A stretch of 64,000 bases of DNA from Sphaerolaimus hirsutus (GCA_964036195.1 OZ038452.1:16486704-16550703); one strand, 5' to 3'; positions 46,381 to 58,353 are shown, counted from the first letter of the stretch. Translations and numbers: made by a program. Notes: a model not told the origin generated them from the letters alone.

Positions 46381-46905
46381 CAAGGGCCCAGACACAGATG
46401 GCAGCCTGCCTATGGAAACCACAGCTAGGTGCAATCTGCCAATGGTTTCTGCCATGGGTTTGGTGCCCCATGAGACCATACGTGCGATCGCAATTGAAAA
46501 AGATTTAATTGAGATTGAGCATCGATGGGATGGTCTCAGCTGCGTATTTAGTATCCTACAATGTGTTATTTGGCTAATTCATGATTTTTGAGTTGAGGTT
46601 GCCATAGTCATAGTCGAGGACCCACTGAGACAAGCGACGAATCTCAGACATGATCTCAATCATCCCAGACGATCCAGTTTGAATCATTGCCCATTTGGCG
46701 TATATCCTACGGCAGTGAGGCTGGTGCTCCGTCCGCAATTACGATTTGATTCGGTCCCCAATGAAAATACATCAGTTCCAAATGAAAGTGCATCGTTTCC
46801 CAAAGTCCCGCGGAATTAAGCAAACGGTTACAATCATTAAAAAGCAGCCTGGGCAGTTGTGCCATTGTATGCCATGTTGTTACATGCGGCATGAGTATTC
46901 ACTGT
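46381..46905. other. Unassigned DNA
   Basis: No gene or element recognised. Two CGATGGGATGGTCTCAG / AGACGATCCAG words hint at weak internal repetition. Confidence 0.3.
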
Positions 46906-47216
46906 ATATCGTTTTTCCTCGAAATACCCCCCCCCCCTCGAAATTCATGTATGCAATGTACATGATGTATTTTTGCTGCCAGTTTGCATCGCAGCTACAC
47001 ATATACTAGGTACATACTTTGTGTAGCGATGGAGGTTTATATGGCCAAATATATCATATTGAGACAGATTTATTGCTGGTTTTGTTTACTTAAAGGCATA
47101 TTCTTTTGCTATGAATTTCACGAAAATTTCTGGCGAAATAATAACCCCCCTCGAACCACCCTCAAAATTTCCACTCCGAAATAATCACCCCGGGGGGTAT
47201 TTCGAGGAAATACGGT
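46906..47216. mobile_element. G-run MITE, copy 5 (G-runs on minus strand)
   Basis: Ends CGTTTTTCCTCGAAATACC and GGTATTTCGAGGAAATACGG. The interior words TGTATGCAATGTACATGATG and GCTATGAATTTCACGAAAATT match 23580 and 54156. Confidence 0.75.
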
Positions 47217-47926
47217 GTCAGAAAATGATGCGCGTGTTTTGCTTCTATCTAGATGATCACTGGAATGAAGTAATTTTACCATGGCACAGCACACGCATCA
47301 AGCGTGCGGATGTGAATGGAATAAAGGCTTTAACTTATATTAAATTTAATTTAATTTAAATGCACTTGTTTATTGTTTAAAAGTTCAAAACAATTGTGCG
47401 TTACAAATTTTTTCCATAACTATCTTTGGGGGCTGTGAAGCGTCAATTTTTTCCTGTTTTGTACGAAGTCAGGCACATTTTAGACCCTCTACCTCAGCTT
47501 ATATTTTTGTGATGCATGGCATCACACATTTACAAATTATTTGAACTGGATGTGTATTTTGTTTACATATTTGCCTAGGTAGATATCGTTTGCTACAAAT
47601 GCCGCTTCACTTTCATAGGAAAAGAACGATCCCGATCCCAAATCTCAAGAAATTTCGGGTTTTGCAGTGTCGATCCCGACCCCAAAACCCCAATCCCGAT
47701 CCCGATCCCGAAATGTCAAAAAATTCAAACATCAAACAAAGTCAAACAAAAATTCAAATTCAACAGTCACAAACATCACACATCTCTTTGCACATTCACA
47801 TATTTTTTCGCTTGTCAGAAGGTACATTGTCAATTCGAACAGGCACACTGTTCATGGCGAACCGACCAGAAAACAAACGTCCTCAAATAAGCGAAGCGGA
47901 TGAGCATTGGGAATCGAGTTTTTTAA
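47217..47926. other. Unassigned DNA with CCCGATC repeats
   Basis: 47628-47712 holds repeated CCCGATCCC/CCAATCCCGATCCCGATCC words; the 140-codon frame across it is compositional. No gene recognised. Confidence 0.45.
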
Positions 47927-48329
47927 GGCCCCTTTTATACCTTTTTTTCTGTGACGACTCCGACAACATGAAAAAGTTCAATAATTCAAGTAAAAAGTTC
48001 CATATTCATTAGATAAAATGGCCAAGTATATATACCACCTAGGCGTATATGCATGTCAAATTGCAGATAAATCGTGCTTGTCGTTCAAGAGTTATAGACG
48101 TTTGAAAAAATTTTGCAATTGTCGCCATCTGTCGGGCTCCGACAATGGCAATTTTTTTCAAATGTCAATAACTCTTGAACGACAAGCACGATTCATCTGT
48201 ATTTTGACATGCATAGATTGTATGTATACTTGGCCATTTTATCTAATGAATATGGAATTTTTTACTTGACTTTTTGAACTTTTCCATGTTGTCGGAGTCG
48301 TCACTGAAAAAAGGTGTAAAAGGGGTCTA
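47927..48329. repeat. Fold-back element with arms of about 190 bp
   Basis: Left CCCCTTTTATACC and right GGTGTAAAAGGGG start an inverted repeat that continues inward (GTGACGACTCCGACAACATG, GTGCTTGTCGTTCAAGAGTT) to a centre near 48135. Arms are diverged by scattered changes. Confidence 0.8.
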
Positions 48330-49079
48330 AGGTGCGTCCTGGCAGCTACAATAACAATATTGACGCTATCGCGACTCGGTGACATGATTCTGAGATATGT
48401 ATATGGCATGGCACGCATGGCAAAATAAGCGGTGATGAATTATGCAATTTTCCCATAACCATCTGTCAGTGCGATGTAGCTTGTATTACAAATTTCAAAT
48501 CAGTAACGTGATTCAAGCAATGCTTCTTACGCAAGAAGAATCCCATTTTTGTAGCCAATGAACCGTAAAAAATGAGGCAATTTTTGTTGGGGAAAACATA
48601 AAACGAGGCATAAAATTTTATCTCATTCCAAGAAGGGTAGAATTATAGACGCAGGTAGAGGCAGGTGCATTCAGATGGTTTGAGAAATGCGAGTGAAACA
48701 AAAATTTTAAATATGAGCGCAAATAGGTGTGTGCACCTTTGTACAGCGATATTATTCGCAAACAAGGGTCGGTTCTGTACTGTATGATCGTTTCAGTATT
48801 TACTTATTTTTACTGAAACATTTCTGACGTGGGAATGCAATGGTATTTACTATTCATATGATGTAAAAGGAAGCATAATGAAATCGTAAATTTTAATAAA
48901 TGTCATATGCAAATGTGTGAAGCACGTGCGCATGTCGTCGCGCAGAACTGTGTCCTCGCCATCGCCAAAATGCAACTAAAACGAGGCTACATAAATAAAA
49001 CACGGCGCAAAAGTAGTGGGCAATCAGCGGCACGATATCACATCACATGCCATCCGTTCATTAGCGTTTGTCTCTAACT
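48330..49079. other. Unassigned DNA
   Basis: No gene or element recognised. Confidence 0.35.
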
Positions 49080-49700
49080 TGGAAAATGGTAAGACAAGAC
49101 GCGGGCGGCAGCGGCCGCTGTAAGCGGCTCGGCACAGTGCACTGAGCTAATGTAATGCGCTTTCCGCGGCGCCGGTTGCGAGCGGGCGCCCGGCCGCCCC
49201 GCCTCGCGGCAGCCAGATTAGAAGCTAGAAGGAAAATGAGTTAAAAGGCGCGTAATGTCAGCGGCTACGGGTGATGTGCACTAGCGAGCACATGGACAAT
49301 GCTCGCGCGCCGGGCGCAACTGCGTGTCATTTGCACGGCTTTGCGGCGCTAGTCGCCGCGGTGCACCGCGGATAGGGCGCGCCGGCGGGCGGCACTCTCG
49401 CTTCAGAGGCCCTCGCTGGACACTCGGTCGCCGTCGCCGCCGCCGCGGCAGGGAAATAGATCCAACGAGGCGGGCGGTGCGGCGGGCCTAAAAGCCATTC
49501 CTGCCGCGCATGTGATTTGTTCCCGTGTGACACGGCGCGGGCGGCGCGGCGGCCGGTCACGAGCCGGCTGGAATGGGCCGCGCGCCGCCGCCGCTCGAAC
49601 GAAGTGCGTGATGGGCACGCCGACCGGCTCGTCACGCCGCACAGTTCCAAGTAAGCATAATGGAGGTAGGTGCTGCGCGGGCGGCCAGACATGGCCAGCG
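49080..49700. promoter_or_regulatory. CpG-rich island, no coding exon assigned
   Basis: A sharply bounded GC- and CpG-dense block (GCGGCGCGGCGGCCGG-type sequence) inside AT-rich DNA. The 151- and 79-codon minus-strand frames are rich in R, P, A and S and show no domain, so they look compositional. A promoter or an unrecognised first exon is possible. Confidence 0.3.
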
Positions 49701-50200
49701 GGTCAGACGAGAGAAGTATTCTGAAGGAGCGAACAGTTTCTGAAATTTCCCAATGAATTGACCACGACCAGGCGCCAGGCAAATGGTGGTGTGAACGGTG
49801 AATATCGCCCCAACAAGGGGCAAGATTTTCTTCCTATGTCTTCTGAATCTTTTCACATCTGACAATGTGCCCGGGCAGCAAAAATCAGTCGCATTTGTCT
49901 TACCCCCGAGATTATGTATGCAAATGCTGGATCCATTAATCAGCCACCAATAGGAACTGTGCCCGATGGCCATATCTGAGCGTGCGTCCATCTACTGGGA
50001 GTGCATTGCGCGGCGGCGGGCTGCATTTTGTTGTTGAAGCAACCAGAATTGTTTGCAAAGCACCAATAGGCAGCTTGGTCTCTGTTTGGTTGGTCGTACA
50101 CGAAGATAGGTACGCTATTATCAGAATCGTACACGAAAAAGCATGCATTCTTGTAGACAAAACACGATACCTAGATGAGTAACGAACTAAATATGAGTAG
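49701..50200. other. Unassigned DNA
   Basis: No gene recognised. A 110-codon minus-strand frame (49936-50268) has no recognisable domain. Confidence 0.35.
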
Positions 50201-50208
50201 GCGGGTGT

Positions 50209-50801
50209 AGGGATGGAAAAATATTTTTTACCAACCTTGTCTTTTTTGGATTTTTGTATATCAGACAAGCGCCACTACTTTGGGATGCCAAATATAGCCT
50301 TATAATGGCTATGGGGCGATGGAATAGCATAATAAGTGATGTTTTCTGTCAAAAATATTCATTTTTATGTTGACTCGTTACGTATATCGCCTTTTGCTGA
50401 ACACTCATGACTTAAAGTGACGTCCAGCATGGAATAGTGCTCAAATAAGATTAAAATAGAAGGCTCATACAGTGACAGTGATGTTTCACACTGTAGAAGA
50501 TGTATGAGTGCATTGGCTTGATATTATATACTATTTACACTAAAATATCTCGGCTGATTATTACTCAATAGCATGAACAAATGGAAGCTTCTACATTAAA
50601 AATTCCCCAAAACCAATGAAAACGACCACCAATGGTAATGGGTACATGAAATTGCGCGCCTGTGCACAAAAAATGCAAAATACCTGATGAATAACTACTA
50701 AAAATTTTGGCTGATGTTTTTTTAAAAGACTGGTTTGATGCTTGTGTCTTTAAAAAAAAAGACATTTACAAAAGTGAGGTTAAAAACAATGGCCACCCCT
50801 A
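50209..50801. mobile_element. hAT-like element, TAGGGATGG family, copy 1
   Basis: Starts TAGGGATGG and ends CCACCCCTA. The 8-bp duplication GGCGGGTG is exact at 50201-50208 and 50802-50809. The interior (TGTTGACTCGTTACGTATATC, TGACAGTGATGTTTCACA, CCCCAAAACCAATGAAAAC) is shared with 60573-61030 and partly with 54530-54862. Confidence 0.85.
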
Positions 50802-50809
50802 GGCGGGTG

Positions 50810-52156
50810 ATATTGATATGAAAGTTTTTTCCAATTTATAACTGCAGCTGCACAAAACTTCTAATAGAATTCTTTGCATAAATATAAAAAGCCGTTGGAA
50901 GGATACGACATTTATACGAAAAAGTTACGAAACTTTCGGTGCACACGGGAAAGGGACTGAAGAACCAACTGATTTCCGCCGGCACATGCGAAGCGTTGTG
51001 TAAACGGACGGAAACAAAGCCACTAAAAATGGCACTCCCTGTATCGCGGCCAGTTGAAATCAAGTCAGTATTCGCATAGCACGCGCCCCCGCCAATTTCA
51101 GACAATACCTTAACGTCAAAATATCTTTCAGATGTCTCATTAAAATCACCATTCAACGAATGAATGTTTTTGATGGCTCTAAGTGTCATCAACACACACG
51201 GCTTTTTAAATTGAGGCAAATAGCACATTTTACTTTATGTCAGGGGTTTTGTAGATTTATACCCCCTGCGAGGGTATATTAGGGTGAAATTTCTCAAAAA
51301 TAGCTCCAGACGAGTCGATAGCCAGATGAGTCGGGGGGGGGCTACAGGGATAGATAGTATCCAAAAAATTTGCCTCTGGAATAGATAGATAGCAGGCGGA
51401 TTTGGGGTGGGGGCAACCCCTCCCCCCAACCCCCATACAAAACCTTTGCTTTAGGTGCATACATTAGACTTCATCATAGCATGTCATTAGAATGATTTTC
51501 CATATGGGTAAAATTTCCACATCCACTATTATGACAAAATTTCCTCAATTTTCAACATTGACGCAGTTTAATTAAGCACAGCAGTGTCACTGAATGCCGA
51601 ATCCACCACAAAACAGTTTCATTTACTATAAAACTCCATTTAAATCGGTTGATCTACAATAAATTGAAAGATACTTGTAAATTATATTAACACTGCCTGG
51701 CTTTTTTCTTGTCAAACTAAGTAATGGGGTAAATTAGCTGTAGGAGGTAAAACGAATCATGCGGGGTAGCCAGTTGCAAGAATGTTAGTGGATGTCAAGG
51801 TAACCAACCTATAGGTAAATTCGACACGAGCGCATCACTTTGAAACGGATACAAACCGTTTGAGCGTCGGCGTTGATACCATATTTTTCGAAAAACTGAA
51901 AAAACGGCAGTCAAATTTGTCAAATTTGTGAAATGTTAAATTCCCGGCAATATCGACCTTTATTTTTCCAGGAATATTACCTGACACTTGACAAATATTG
52001 CTTGACATTACTTAAGATCACACACTTTACACGAAAGTTTTCAAAGTGAGGACAGATTGGATAATTGAATATGCCTTAAGATTGTCGATAAACATTACAT
52101 TTGCTCGAATACGGTCATGCATGGAGCGGCGTCAACCAGACAACATGCGCACTAGT
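50810..52156. other. Unassigned DNA; one 130-codon frame and a dispersed repeat
   Basis: 50836-51228 (minus) is open for 130 codons with no recognisable domain. 51240-51440 belongs to the GATAGATAGC family. The rest is AT-rich and featureless. Confidence 0.35.
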
Positions 52157-52730
52157 CAGTGATGGCAAGACTTCACAACGCTGGCGCGAATGGACAAAAC
52201 GGACCGTATAAAAACCCCGTTCCCAGGGGTCTTGTAGATCTGGACCCTGCAGGTGTTCGGGTAAATAGTAAATCGCTCCCCCAAGGGGATCGATATGTTA
52301 AAAAATTCAGGGTTAGCGGGGTTTGGGGGAGGGGGTGTACTATAAAGGCTTCAAGGTGTACAAGGCAGAAATGGGAGAAAAATCGCTTTAAATACGAAAT
52401 AGCTTAAAAAAGCCATATTTATAAGAGGATATATATAGCCAAGAATAGCCAAAATAGGCAATAAGGCACGTGAGCTAGTAATGCCAAAGGTGTTAATGGG
52501 CAAAAAAGTATGAAAATTAATGATTTGGAGCAAAAATAAGGCGACTTTTTTGAAAAATCGCTAAAGATAGATCGATAGATGGCTGGCCCAGTTGGGGGGG
52601 GGGGATTCAGGGGATAGTAGCATAAAAATTTCATTAGGGTTGATAGATAACTGAGCAATATCTGGGATAGATAGATAGATAACAGGAGAGTACCCCAGCG
52701 CGCCACTAATAAATGGTCTTGCCATCACTA
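52157..52730. repeat. CAGTGATGGCAAGAC / GTCTTGCCATCACTA element
   Basis: The ends are inverted copies over about 14 bp and resemble the TAGTGATG hAT-like termini at 29574 and 33110. No clear TSD. The interior is GATAGATAGATAACAG-type dispersed repeat with a run of 10 G at about 52595. Confidence 0.6.
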
Positions 52731-53112
52731 CGTCCAATGTAACAAAAAAAGAAGAAATCCGTAGCAGATCAATAACGTCGGTAGTGACACACGGAGAAAT
52801 CGGATGTGTAGTTTGAGCACGCCACCGAAAATGTCAATTTTTCTACATAGAGAATTAGGGGGCGCCGACAAAGCGAGATGTTTAATTTAAAAGAAAATGA
52901 AATCTGAGTGACCGACGTGATTAAATAGCCAGCGTCAGTAAACACGGATCAAATTGATTTAAAAATTGAGCCGGTGTTGTGGACGGTACATACCTAGTGC
53001 AAGTATTCAGTCATCCGAGAAGAAAAATTATCACTTCTCGCTGCGAACATAAAAAACGTGTCGTCGACGATTTGGGTAAATGGCAAGTCAGCCATTACAG
53101 AATGGCGTATTG
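52731..53112. other. Unassigned DNA
   Basis: No gene or element recognised. Confidence 0.35.
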
Positions 53113-53120
53113 CCTGCCAG

Positions 53121-53602
53121 CAGAGTTGTTAAAAGTACTGATCTTTTTTCAAAGTAAACCTAAACGTAAAGTATTCTACCCATTTTACGAACCCTGAGAA
53201 CAGAAAACGTTAAGTAATTTTTTTACTTTTACGCTGCGTAAAAGGTGAGTAAACGTAAATACCGGAATTTTTACTCAGGGAAAACGTAAAAGTAAGGATA
53301 TCTTTCGATTTTGTAAATAGGAATACGTAAAAATGAGCAAAAGTGAAATCGACAGTTGCCGCTTTCCCTACAGATCGCAACAGCCATAATCTACGCTGCC
53401 ATCTTTACAGCAGTTTCAATTCATTTCATTGGTTTTTGCTCTTTATGTACCCTAATTTTTTCACAATTACGTTTTCTGTACTTTCAAAAAGTACGCGAGA
53501 AGTGAATACCGGTATTTTTTCGGGAGGAAACGTAAACGTATTTACGCATTACTCGAGTATACGTATTTACCAAGTAAACGTAAATACGTTTTAACAACTA
53601 TG
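53121..53602. mobile_element. hAT-like MITE, CAGAGTTG family, copy 6
   Basis: Starts CAGAGTTGTTAAAAGTACTG and ends CGTTTTAACAACTATG. Flanks CCTGCCAG (53113-53120) and CCCGCCAG (53603-53610) match at 7 of 8 bases. Confidence 0.8.
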
Positions 53603-53610
53603 CCCGCCAG

Positions 53611-54155
53611 CAGAGAGAGAAATGGGATGACCCGGTATCGTTGAACGCGTGGCCGCGCGCGAATGCCGGTAAAAAATAAAACGGCGCACTTTTGGACGGT
53701 ACGGGTTTGACGAATGACCTTTGCGAATGCACTGGGGCTTTCACTCCGATGGATGTGATAAGAATGCCGCGTGCATCGCATGCGTAAATACAAATAAATA
53801 TGTGCGTATTGCAATGTTGTTCATAGTTGGTCATATAAGTGAAGGTAGATAACGAAAAAGTGAGGGACTTTACGCAGACGCTATATTTGTATCGGAACAC
53901 CGCAGAAAACACGCTTCAGCTTGAATTTCTGTCATGACGAGATGGTCAGTTACAGTTGCGTCCAATGCCACACCCTATAAAGCTACAAAATTACCTACTT
54001 TAAACATCAAATTAAAAAGTACTGAACATCATGACAAGAGCGTATCGGGGGGAGTCGGGGGTTTGGGGGGTCAATGGGGATAAGATATATAAGCTTTTTC
54101 GAGGTGTAGAAGGAAGAAAAGGGAGAACAATCGCTAAAAGTAGGCAAGAAATAGG
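53611..54155. other. Unassigned DNA
   Basis: 53620-53940 has overlapping short frames without domains. 54030-54150 belongs to the GATAGATAGC/GGGGGTTTGGGG dispersed family. Confidence 0.35.
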
Positions 54156-54529
54156 TACCGTATTACCTACCCCCAAGGGGGTTTATTATTTCGCCAGCAA
54201 AATTTGAGGGGGGGGGGGTTAATTCGAGGGGGGTTATTATTTCGTCAGAAATTTTCGTAAGGATCGTAGTAAAAAGTGGGCATTTGCGTACCCAAAACTG
54301 GTAATAAATGTGTCCAAACGGGGTATATTTGGATTTAAAAACGTAGATAGCTACACAAACTAGTCTTTGTGTAGCTGTTATGCAAATTAGCAGTAATATA
54401 CATCATGTACACTGTATACATGACGTATGTATTACGTACATGACGTACATCATTCCGAGGGGGGGGGTATTTCGAGGGGGGTTAATTCGAGGGGGGTTAA
54501 TTCGAGGGGGATAATTCGAGGTAATACGC
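54156..54529. mobile_element. G-run MITE, ACCGTATTA variant, copy 6
   Basis: Starts TACCGTATTACCTACCCCC and ends ATAATTCGAGGTAATACG. The interior GTAGCTACACAAACTAG, ATACATCATGTACACTG matches 23580 and 46906. It directly abuts the next element at 54530. Confidence 0.8.
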
Positions 54530-54862
54530 TAGGGATGGCCAAAAAATGTTTTAACGACCCTGTTTTCTTATTTAATAAACGGGGTTTTTAAAGCTCCCAA
54601 ATATGGTTTTTGGTCAACATATACAGGTATATTAGAAAATTGCCAGTACTTTGTGATGCTAACAATAGCCATAGAATGGCTGTGGAACCATGAGACAGCA
54701 TTAGAAGTGGTGATTTCTGTGAAAAATATCCATTTTTGTCGACTTGTTACGTACATCGCAGCTGTTTTGAACAAAAAAACGGTTTCGATGCCTCTGGTTT
54801 TTTGAAATGAAAAACAACAACATTTTTTTAAAGGACGGTCAAAAAAACACCGGCCATCCCTA
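54530..54862. repeat. TAGGGATGGCC family, copy 2
   Basis: Starts TAGGGATGGCCAAAAAATG and ends ACACCGGCCATCCCTA. It sits at the very end of the preceding G-run MITE. Flanks TAATACGC and TAATATGT (if the terminal TA is counted outside the element) match at 6 of 8. Confidence 0.65.
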
Positions 54863-55396
54863 ATATGTATAATCACATATACTAAACACAAAAATATCTG
54901 AAAATGGGCAATAAACATTATAAAACACTATATCTATATTTTTCAAATCAAAATCAGCTTTATTTTACCTTAGCGTTCACGTTTACCTTAAATATACAAA
55001 ATATCGGAACATATTTACATGGCACAGATACGTAGATAGCATAGAACTTAATAAGAATCACACATAAATATCTACGGCTGTTAATATTATGACTTTATTA
55101 GGCAATAAGACACTATAAGATTAGGTAACCTCACCTAATATACTCGTTTTTTTACCCTAACAAAGTGACCCCAAAAGTTTTCAACAGGCGTAAAAATTTT
55201 TTTAGATAGGGGCCTTGGAAAGATGTACCTAATACAAGAATAAGGCTACAAGTTGAAACATACAAAAAATTCCAGGCATGGCTGTGACTGAAAGAGGTGC
55301 TATGAATTTTCACCAGCAAATATGCGAGGCAATTTCATGCATATAATCGATGGGTGAAAGTGTCAATGTCATGAAAACACCTAAAAGTAAATACCT
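54863..55396. other. Unassigned AT-rich DNA
   Basis: No gene or element recognised. Confidence 0.35.
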
Positions 55397-55402
55397 AGAG
55401 AT

Positions 55403-56342
55403 AGGGATGGCCGATCTTTTTTAAACCGTTTACGAAAGTTCGGGGTGTTAAAAAAATGCACGCATAGAAACCGTTTTTTTTCAAAGACAGCCGAAATTTT
55501 CGGTACTTATTCACTAGCTATTTAGCAAATTTTTGGCATGCAAGCTAAGAATTTTACATCAACATAAATAAACATTGGTAGTTATTTTCATTGGTTGTTT
55601 GGCAATTTTGATGTCAAAAGCAATATTTTGTAATAATTATTCATAACTTATTCTAGTAAATGAAATCCACCTTGTGCTTCCACATGAAGGGTGTGCTTCT
55701 AAAAGTACCGATCTACAAAAAATCGATTTTGAGATAATCGCGATTGAATGTTTGGAGTATGCAATACCCACACATGACATTGGTACCTTTAAAAGCACAA
55801 AATCAGATAGATGTAGATCGGTACTTTTACCCATGGTAAAAAAAGCACAAATTGAGTTTTTGCTGCTGATGCTGCCGATCTGACATCGGTACATTTCGAA
55901 GCACAAAAAATAAAGTGCAGATCGGTACCTTTAGAAGTACAATTCTGAAAAATGTGTGTAGATCGGTACTTTTAAAGATACAAAAGCTGAAAAAGCTTGT
56001 AGATCAGTACTTTTAAAATTTCCAAACTGTGTTTTGCGATTTTTTTTGCATTTTTCGACCCCCCATATCTCAAAATTGAATTTTGCACGCCCCACATATT
56101 ATATATTTTTTTTGAAGCGCATTTTTATGGGGACCCCATGCTGCGGAAACATGCTTCTTTTTTCAACTGCTGTTTGGAAAAAAGATGCTTTTTACGTACT
56201 TCAGCACCAGGTACTTTACAACTCTTTGGCACACGAGCATGCAATCCAAAGGTTTAAAAAAAACAGTTTCGATGGTCGGGTTTAAAAAAACGTGTTTATA
56301 ATATAATTAAAAAACATTTGAAAAAAACCCGGCCATCCCTAC
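55403..56342. repeat. TAGGGATGGCCGAT family, long copy 3
   Basis: Starts TAGGGATGGCCGATCTTTTT and ends AACCCGGCCATCCCTA. Between the ends lies an array of the word GATCGGTACTTTTAAAAG (listed separately). TSD not clear. Confidence 0.65.
55690..56025. repeat. Irregular array of GTAGATCGGTACTTTTAAAAG
   Basis: Seven or so copies of the core GATCGGTAC(T/C)TTTA(A/G)AA(G) at about 55709 (inverted), 55783, 55816, 55877, 55920, 55961 and 56004, spaced 30-60 bp, each followed by CACAAA or TACAAA. Spacer sequences differ, so the core alone is maintained. Confidence 0.7.
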
Positions 56343-57715
56343 TTGACATTGAAAAACCGCTTTTTCAATAAAAGATGGGCCTTCTTTCAATAAAAGAGGG
56401 GGGAATAAATAGCACTTCTTTCCACCCCTAATCAAAACGGGGGTGTGTCGGTGCACAAATAGCAAAAGTAGTAGAAGGGCGCCATGGTCTGGCGTACTTT
56501 GGCGCACTCAAATGGCGCTATTCCATCACTAATCATGTGTATATTTGTTGTTTTTGGAGGGGGGGTCGCAGGGGTTCAATATATGGGGGTTTTCAAGCTA
56601 TAGAAGGAAAAAAGGGAGAAAAATCGCTAGATACATATGTAGATAGCTGGAGCGTTTGGGGGTAACCAAACCCCCATACTGAACCCCTGCAGACCCAGTG
56701 CTCAATTATGGGGGCCGTACCTAAGCACTGGGTCTACATTGGCACCGGACATTGTTACTTGTGCACCGAGTTTACTTGTGCACTGGTACTGCGTCATCAA
56801 AACCATATTTGGGGGGCTTTAAAAAACAATTCGTTACAACAAAAAGTTTATTTCCATCGCCACCTAGATATAGTAGCGAATGACAGCATCCTAAATCAAG
56901 TAAACTGTGACAATGAAATAAAGTTTTTTTGTGCGTCTTTAGCGCGGGTGTGACATTCGCGGCGTGTCCGCGCCACACTCATGCGATATTATGCGCGGCG
57001 CACGCGGCCGCCAGGTATGCAACGCATGCGATTGTGTTTTGTTGACCCCATCTACTCTATTCAATAATACTGAACGTGACCAACAATTCATAAGTGGAGC
57101 CGCAGATGCAAACTTGCACGTGTCAACCATCGACAAAATTACTGCGGACGAGGCAAGTCTCGGGAAATAATGTCAATTTGATTTTACAACTTAAGTGCGC
57201 ATATGTACTTAGTCACTGTGAATGTGGACAATTTTCGGTGGCGAAATTTGGATGTTTCAAGGAGTCGCGATGGAGGGATGACACAACTGCCGCCAATACT
57301 TTTGTGGTATTTATTTTTCAAATTATATTTAAATGTTCAACGTGAAGACACGCGTGCTCCATGTAAAAGTGTGACCATTTAAAAAGATAGGAACGGCTTT
57401 TGTAATTGATTTAAGCTTAAAAGCAAAAAGTAAACCAAGCCTGACATATTTATACGGCGCGATGTAACCTTATGGATGAAAGAACGTTTTTTTGTGCTTT
57501 AGGTAAATAAAGCGAGAAATTTTGACGTCTAGAGAAGAATCTCATATTATGATAGTATAAAATTGCGAAGTTCGCGAAGTGACTCCATGAAGAGAGAATA
57601 TAACCAACCTACTGTAACCCGGATGATGCAAGTAACGTAACTGTTGCACAAGCGCAGTTCGATTGTTTATTCAAATCCGTTGCAGTTCAGTTGACAACCA
57701 CGCAGTGATCGAAAT
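56343..57715. other. Unassigned DNA with repeat fragments
   Basis: 56475-56525 is a GGCGCCATGG/TTCCATCACTA fragment of the 29574 family. 56555-56700 belongs to the GATAGCTG family. 56690-56780 repeats CCCAGTGCTCAATT / CACTGGGTCTACATT words. 56940-57150 is CpG-richer but without an exon. Confidence 0.4.
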
Positions 57716-58353
57716 GAGGCGTCTAATTCTAAAAGTCGACAAGTCCACAAAATGTGATTTTGAGTAAATCGCATTTTAAGTTTCAAACCCAATTCCAGGC
57801 CCGTGGTGCGTGTTCAATTTGGCTCTCTCATGCTTTCCATTAAGTTCCATATGTTGACAATAAAGTGTCAAATTTTCAGCCCCTAATCTCAACGTATATG
57901 TGAAAAATGGGGTGTCCATAAAATTCCATTCGGTCAGAGCAAAACTGTTTTTGGGAGGGAAATGGACTTGTCGCCTTCTTGCAGGCAAGAACATTTTTGT
58001 TCCCGCCCGTTGCGCCTCCCTTATGGGAAATTTATGTACTTGTCGGCTTTTAGAAATCGGTGCCCATAGTGGACTTATGACATTTCTTGCGTTTTTTTCA
58101 CATAAAAAAGGAAGCGGAGGATGGACTTGTCGCCTTTTAGCCCAAAACTAAGTGGAGTTGTCGACTTCTTGCCCAAATTTTTTGCATTTTTCCCCAAAAA
58201 TGTCAAATTGGCACTATGCCATATGGGCATGTGAGGTCAAAAAATTTATGGAAAATGATGAAAAATGTGCGGAAGTAGCCCCAGATGACGTTTCCGGGCC
58301 TAACTCGAAATTTTCATATTTTGGACTTGTCGACTTTTAGAATTGGCCGCCTC
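57716..58353. mobile_element. AAAGTCGACAAGTCC family, full copy
   Basis: Starts GAGGCGTCTAATTCTAAAAG and ends CTTTTAGAATTGGCCGCCTC, inverted repeats of about 30 bp with small differences. Both sides carry AAAT (57712-57715 and 58354-58357). The interior repeats GTCGACTTCTTGCCC / GGACTTGTCGCC words. It ends 51 bp from the PRPF18 stop codon, so it probably lies in its 3' UTR or just past it. Confidence 0.75.

Noticed and set aside
47590-48012. 140-codon frame with PNPDPDPE
   Set aside because: Generated by CCCGATCCC repeats and then runs into a fold-back arm.
49327-49782. 151-codon minus-strand frame in the CpG island
   Set aside because: Composition-driven (R, S, A, P), overlapping frames on both strands, no recognisable domain.
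50836-51228. 130-codon minus-strand frame as a gene
   Set aside because: No recognisable motif, no splice or polyadenylation context, flanked by transposons; could be chance.
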